From positions 1 to 15,700 of the forward strand of contig JBHHWH010000057.1 in NCBI GenBank assembly GCA_046756405.1: a DNA stretch of 15,700 nucleotides, written 5' to 3'. Positions 13,615 through 15,700 of this stretch are shown here, piece by piece (the first letter of the stretch is position 1; every line of letters starts with the position of its first letter). This stretch comes from JBHHWH01 sp046756405 (lineage in GTDB: Bacteria > Actinomycetota > Acidimicrobiia > Spongiisociales > ZC4RG35). The notes below the pieces were generated by a model. That model made no database searches and was not told where the DNA came from. It was given only the letters and a program-made list of their open reading frames with translations. A program made the position numbers and the translations under genes.

Positions 13615-13995
13615 ATGAATGAAGCGAGCACACCTTCCACTTCCCGGCCGGAAGGAGATCCGGCTCCTTCTCAGGGGGTCAATTGGGCGGTTGTCGCCCA
13701 TCTCTCGGCGCTGGTTGCCTGCTTAGGCATCCCCTCCCCCGTCGGTCCGGCGGTGGTGTGGATGATCAAGAGCGACGACCCCGGGGTGGTATCCGCCGCC
13801 AAGGAGGCGGTGAACTTCAACATCTCCTTTTTCATCTATGGAATCGTGGCCTTTCTCACCCTCTTCGTCTTGATCGGGCTACTGCTTCTCCCCGCCGTGG
13901 TAATCGCCTGGCTGGCGCTAGTGATCATCGCCGGAGTCAGAACCGCCAACGGCGAGGAGTACCGCTATCCGCTCACGATTCGCTTCATCTCCTGA
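13615..13995 (+). CDS. DUF4870 domain small membrane protein
   Basis: A 126-aa integral membrane protein of unknown function. After a short Ser/Thr/Pro-rich hydrophilic start (1-22), it shows the DUF4870 pattern. This comprises VVAHLSALVACLGIP (membrane segment about 25-45), VVWMIKSDDPGVVSAAKEAVNFNISF, then two hydrophobic segments (about 75-95 and 97-115), and the C-terminal signature YRYPLTIRFI. Length is typical of the family. Start is ATG at 13615 with a Shine-Dalgarno; a TTG 13 codons upstream is less likely. It is transcribed away from the protease and converges on the F420 enzyme gene, so it appears to be a single-gene unit. The function of DUF4870 proteins is not established. Confidence 0.88.
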   Translation: MNEASTPSTSRPEGDPAPSQGVNWAVVAHLSALVACLGIPSPVGPAVVWMIKSDDPGVVSAAKEAVNFNISFFIYGIVAFLTLFVLIGLLLLPAVVIAWLALVIIAGVRTANGEEYRYPLTIRFIS

Positions 13996-14048
13996 GGATC
14001 ACCGCCACCTACACCCGACTCAATATGGGCCTCAGCACTGAGAAGCGA

Positions 14049-14465
14049 TCAGTGGTAGCGGGCGCGGGTCGGCTCGATACGAATGGGCACTGAGTAGCGG
14101 GAGGCGAACCATTCGGGAGTCCAGTTGTGCTGGTCGAACTTCCGCCGGTACTTCGCCACGTACTCGGGGTTCTCGTAGGCCGGTGGGGCCGCTTCGTCGA
14201 TGCGGGCGGTGCCTTCCAGGGTGACGATGTCACCTCCCTCCCCGTTGCCGTCGAGGTTCAGGGCCACCTTCGGGTTGTGCTCTATGTTGCGCACCCGGGC
14301 ACTGGGAAGGGAATAGACCAGGAACTCATCACCGTCCCACAGGAACCAGACCGGCGAGGCCTGGGGCTGACCCTTGGGGGTGACGGTGGTCAGCCAAATG
14401 ATCAGCTCGTCTTCGAGGCGGGCCAGGGCCCGGCCCCCGGCGGGAGTATTGCGGTCGATCGGCAT
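14049..14465 (-). CDS. PPOX-class F420-dependent oxidoreductase, Rv3369 family
   Basis: A 138-aa split beta-barrel protein of the pyridoxamine-phosphate-oxidase-like superfamily. It resembles the Mycobacterium Rv3369 group, which is assigned to coenzyme F420. Characteristic blocks are IIWLTTVTPKGQPQASPVWFLWDGD (22-46), VRNIEHNPKVALNLDGNGEGGDIVTLEGTA (57-86), YVAKYRRKF (102-110) and a final YSVPIRIEPTRAR. Such proteins bind F420H2 or a flavin and reduce small substrates; the substrate here is unknown. I start at ATG 14465, where homology to the family begins. The frame continues upstream to 14573 into the end of the MFS gene. No good Shine-Dalgarno is visible; a TANNNT hexamer (TAGCTT) lies 8 nt upstream, so leaderless expression is possible. 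Its presence is one of the main signs of an actinobacterial host. Confidence 0.88.
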   Translation of the reverse strand: MPIDRNTPAGGRALARLEDELIIWLTTVTPKGQPQASPVWFLWDGDEFLVYSLPSARVRNIEHNPKVALNLDGNGEGGDIVTLEGTARIDEAAPPAYENPEYVAKYRRKFDQHNWTPEWFASRYSVPIRIEPTRARYH

Positions 14466-14532
14466 GGAACCGGAAGCTAGCGAAGTCAGGCGATTCTGTT
14501 CCCGCAAAGGTCCAAATCCGGGCCCTGGTGCA

Positions 14533-15700
14533 TTAGGAAACGGCTTGGTCCACAGCGACGGCGCCGTCGACACCGGAGAGGGGCGGGACGCCGGGGACAG
14601 GACAGGACAGCTCGAGGACGGTGCCGACGAAGAAATCGGCGTCGTCGGCCTGTGAGCGCACCCTCATCAACAGCGGAAGGGCGACCAGGGTGACGAGGCC
14701 ACCCACCACATACCCGGCGGAGAAGCCCCTCTGCTCCGAGAACGCCCCGAGGCTCGTCTGGCCCACCACCTGACCACCACCAGCGATCATGGAGTCGAAA
14801 GACACCACCGTGGCCCGCTGCGCCGAGGGCACCACCTGGTGGAGGAAGGCCTGACGGACCGGGGCCTGCAACCCGACGGCCACCCCGCCGAGGAACAGCA
14901 GCGCCAAGGCGGGGAAGAAGGAGCTCACGGCTCCGACCCCGACCAAGGCCAGGGTAAACACCGCAGCCGCCCACAGAAGCAGGGTGGTGCGCCTGCCGCA
15001 CCACCGGGTGACGTACCCCACGATCGCGTTGCCCACCATCATCGAGACCGCCAGAAGCGCAGCCACCACCCCTGCCACCCAAATGGCGTCGCGTCCCAAC
15101 AGTTCGAGGAAGTAGGGCTGCCAGGCGTACCAGGCCCAGTAGAAGAAGCCCGTTTGCACCGCAGTGGCCAGCATCAGCAGACGCAACGAGCGGTGACCCC
15201 AACCAAAGTGGATCCCCGCTCTGCCGATCCTCGTGGCCTCCGCCACCAGCTCCCGGCCCCGCACCCGACGGCGCTCGAAGCCTACGTCGTGCATACCCCC
15301 CAGGGCCATGACCAGCAGCATGATCAACAGGACGGCACGCACCACGAAGGGCAGAGCCAGATCGACCTGCCCCAGGAGGCCCCCACCCACGGTCCCAACG
15401 AGCATGGCCGCTCCGCTGATCATCTGACCACGGCTGAATACCCCGTCCATCTCCCCTTCGAACCCGCTGGAGCGAACCCCGTCCACCAACCAGGCTTCCA
15501 TCGCCCCCGAGTAGAAGGTGAAACCCAAGCCCAGGAGCACCGAGACCAGCACAAAGCCCAGAAGTCCTCCCCCGGTCTGGGCCAGCCCCACATAGCCCAG
15601 CGTGGTGACGGCAAGCACCGCCACCGAAAGGAGGAACGAGGCCCTACGACCCACCGTGTCGGCCACGACACCGGTGGGAATCTCGAAGATCATCATCCCG
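14533..15700 (-). CDS. MFS transporter (partial, N-terminus beyond right edge)
   Basis: At least 388 residues of a major facilitator superfamily permease, open at the right edge and therefore missing its start and first membrane helix. The visible sequence begins near helix 2 with EIPTGVVADTVGRR, the motif A loop between helices 2 and 3. It continues with about ten further hydrophobic segments, including GFTFYSGAMEAWLVD near helix 4-5 and a second motif-A-like loop, GYVTRWCGRRTT. A central hydrophilic stretch (RRRVRGRELVAEA...) separates the two halves. A soluble tail of about 40 residues follows the last helix. The pattern resembles drug/multisubstrate exporters, but substrate and direction cannot be read from the sequence. 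It stops with TAA 67 nt before the F420 enzyme gene, and the two could share a transcript. Confidence 0.88.
   Translation of the reverse strand, partial: GMMIFEIPTGVVADTVGRRASFLLSVAVLAVTTLGYVGLAQTGGGLLGFVLVSVLLGLGFTFYSGAMEAWLVDGVRSSGFEGEMDGVFSRGQMISGAAMLVGTVGGGLLGQVDLALPFVVRAVLLIMLLVMALGGMHDVGFERRRVRGRELVAEATRIGRAGIHFGWGHRSLRLLMLATAVQTGFFYWAWYAWQPYFLELLGRDAIWVAGVVAALLAVSMMVGNAIVGYVTRWCGRRTTLLLWAAAVFTLALVGVGAVSSFFPALALLFLGGVAVGLQAPVRQAFLHQVVPSAQRATVVSFDSMIAGGGQVVGQTSLGAFSEQRGFSAGYVVGGLVTLVALPLLMRVRSQADDADFFVGTVLELSCPVPGVPPLSGVDGAVAVDQAVS

Noticed and set aside
14031..14042. CTCAGCACTGAG inverted repeat between the convergent DUF4870 and F420 enzyme genes as a terminator
   Set aside because: The stem is only 5 bp with a 2-nt loop and there is no T-run on either strand.

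Overview
The window is high-GC, tightly packed DNA that looks actinobacterial. The best clues are an F420-dependent Rv3369-type flavin/deazaflavin oxidoreductase, a secreted protein with long threonine-rich linkers, TANNNT-type -10 elements, and many GTG starts and ATGA/GTGA gene overlaps. Thr-rich linkers of this kind are common in Acidimicrobiia, so an uncultured acidimicrobial lineage is my best guess. The sequence alone does not prove that.

Positions 1-10277 (all minus strand, read right to left) hold a nearly uninterrupted heme operon: hemH, hemF, hemA, hemC, hemD, hemB, hemL, hemE, hemN and a FAD-type protoporphyrinogen oxidase (hemY, cut by the left edge). Together they cover every step from glutamyl-tRNA to protoheme: HemA and HemL make 5-aminolevulinate, HemB/HemC/HemD make uroporphyrinogen III, HemE makes coproporphyrinogen III, HemF (oxygen-dependent) or HemN (radical SAM, oxygen-independent) make protoporphyrinogen IX, HemY oxidises it, and HemH inserts iron. 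Five consecutive junctions use 4-nt overlaps, one uses an 8-nt overlap and two have gaps of 1-2 nt. The only real gap, 73 nt, lies between hemF and hemA. This gene content is the protoporphyrin-dependent route, whereas typical Actinobacteria use the coproporphyrin-dependent route. The ferrochelatase also carries an internal four-cysteine segment like the Myxococcus-type [2Fe-2S] enzymes.

Positions 10278-10536 form a divergent intergenic region. It contains a candidate leaderless hemH promoter, a 14-bp dyad and a long imperfect GC-rich hairpin. Positions 10537-11508 (plus) encode a secreted, membrane-anchored protein with a duplicated Ig-like domain around a Thr-rich linker. It converges on a large secreted subtilisin-like protease (11528-13417, minus) that has a clear sigma-70-type promoter. 

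Positions 13615-13995 (plus) encode a small DUF4870 membrane protein, followed by the F420-dependent PPOX-class enzyme (14049-14465, minus) and an MFS transporter (14533-15700, minus) cut by the right edge. I see no tRNA, rRNA, insertion sequence, CRISPR array or phage gene.
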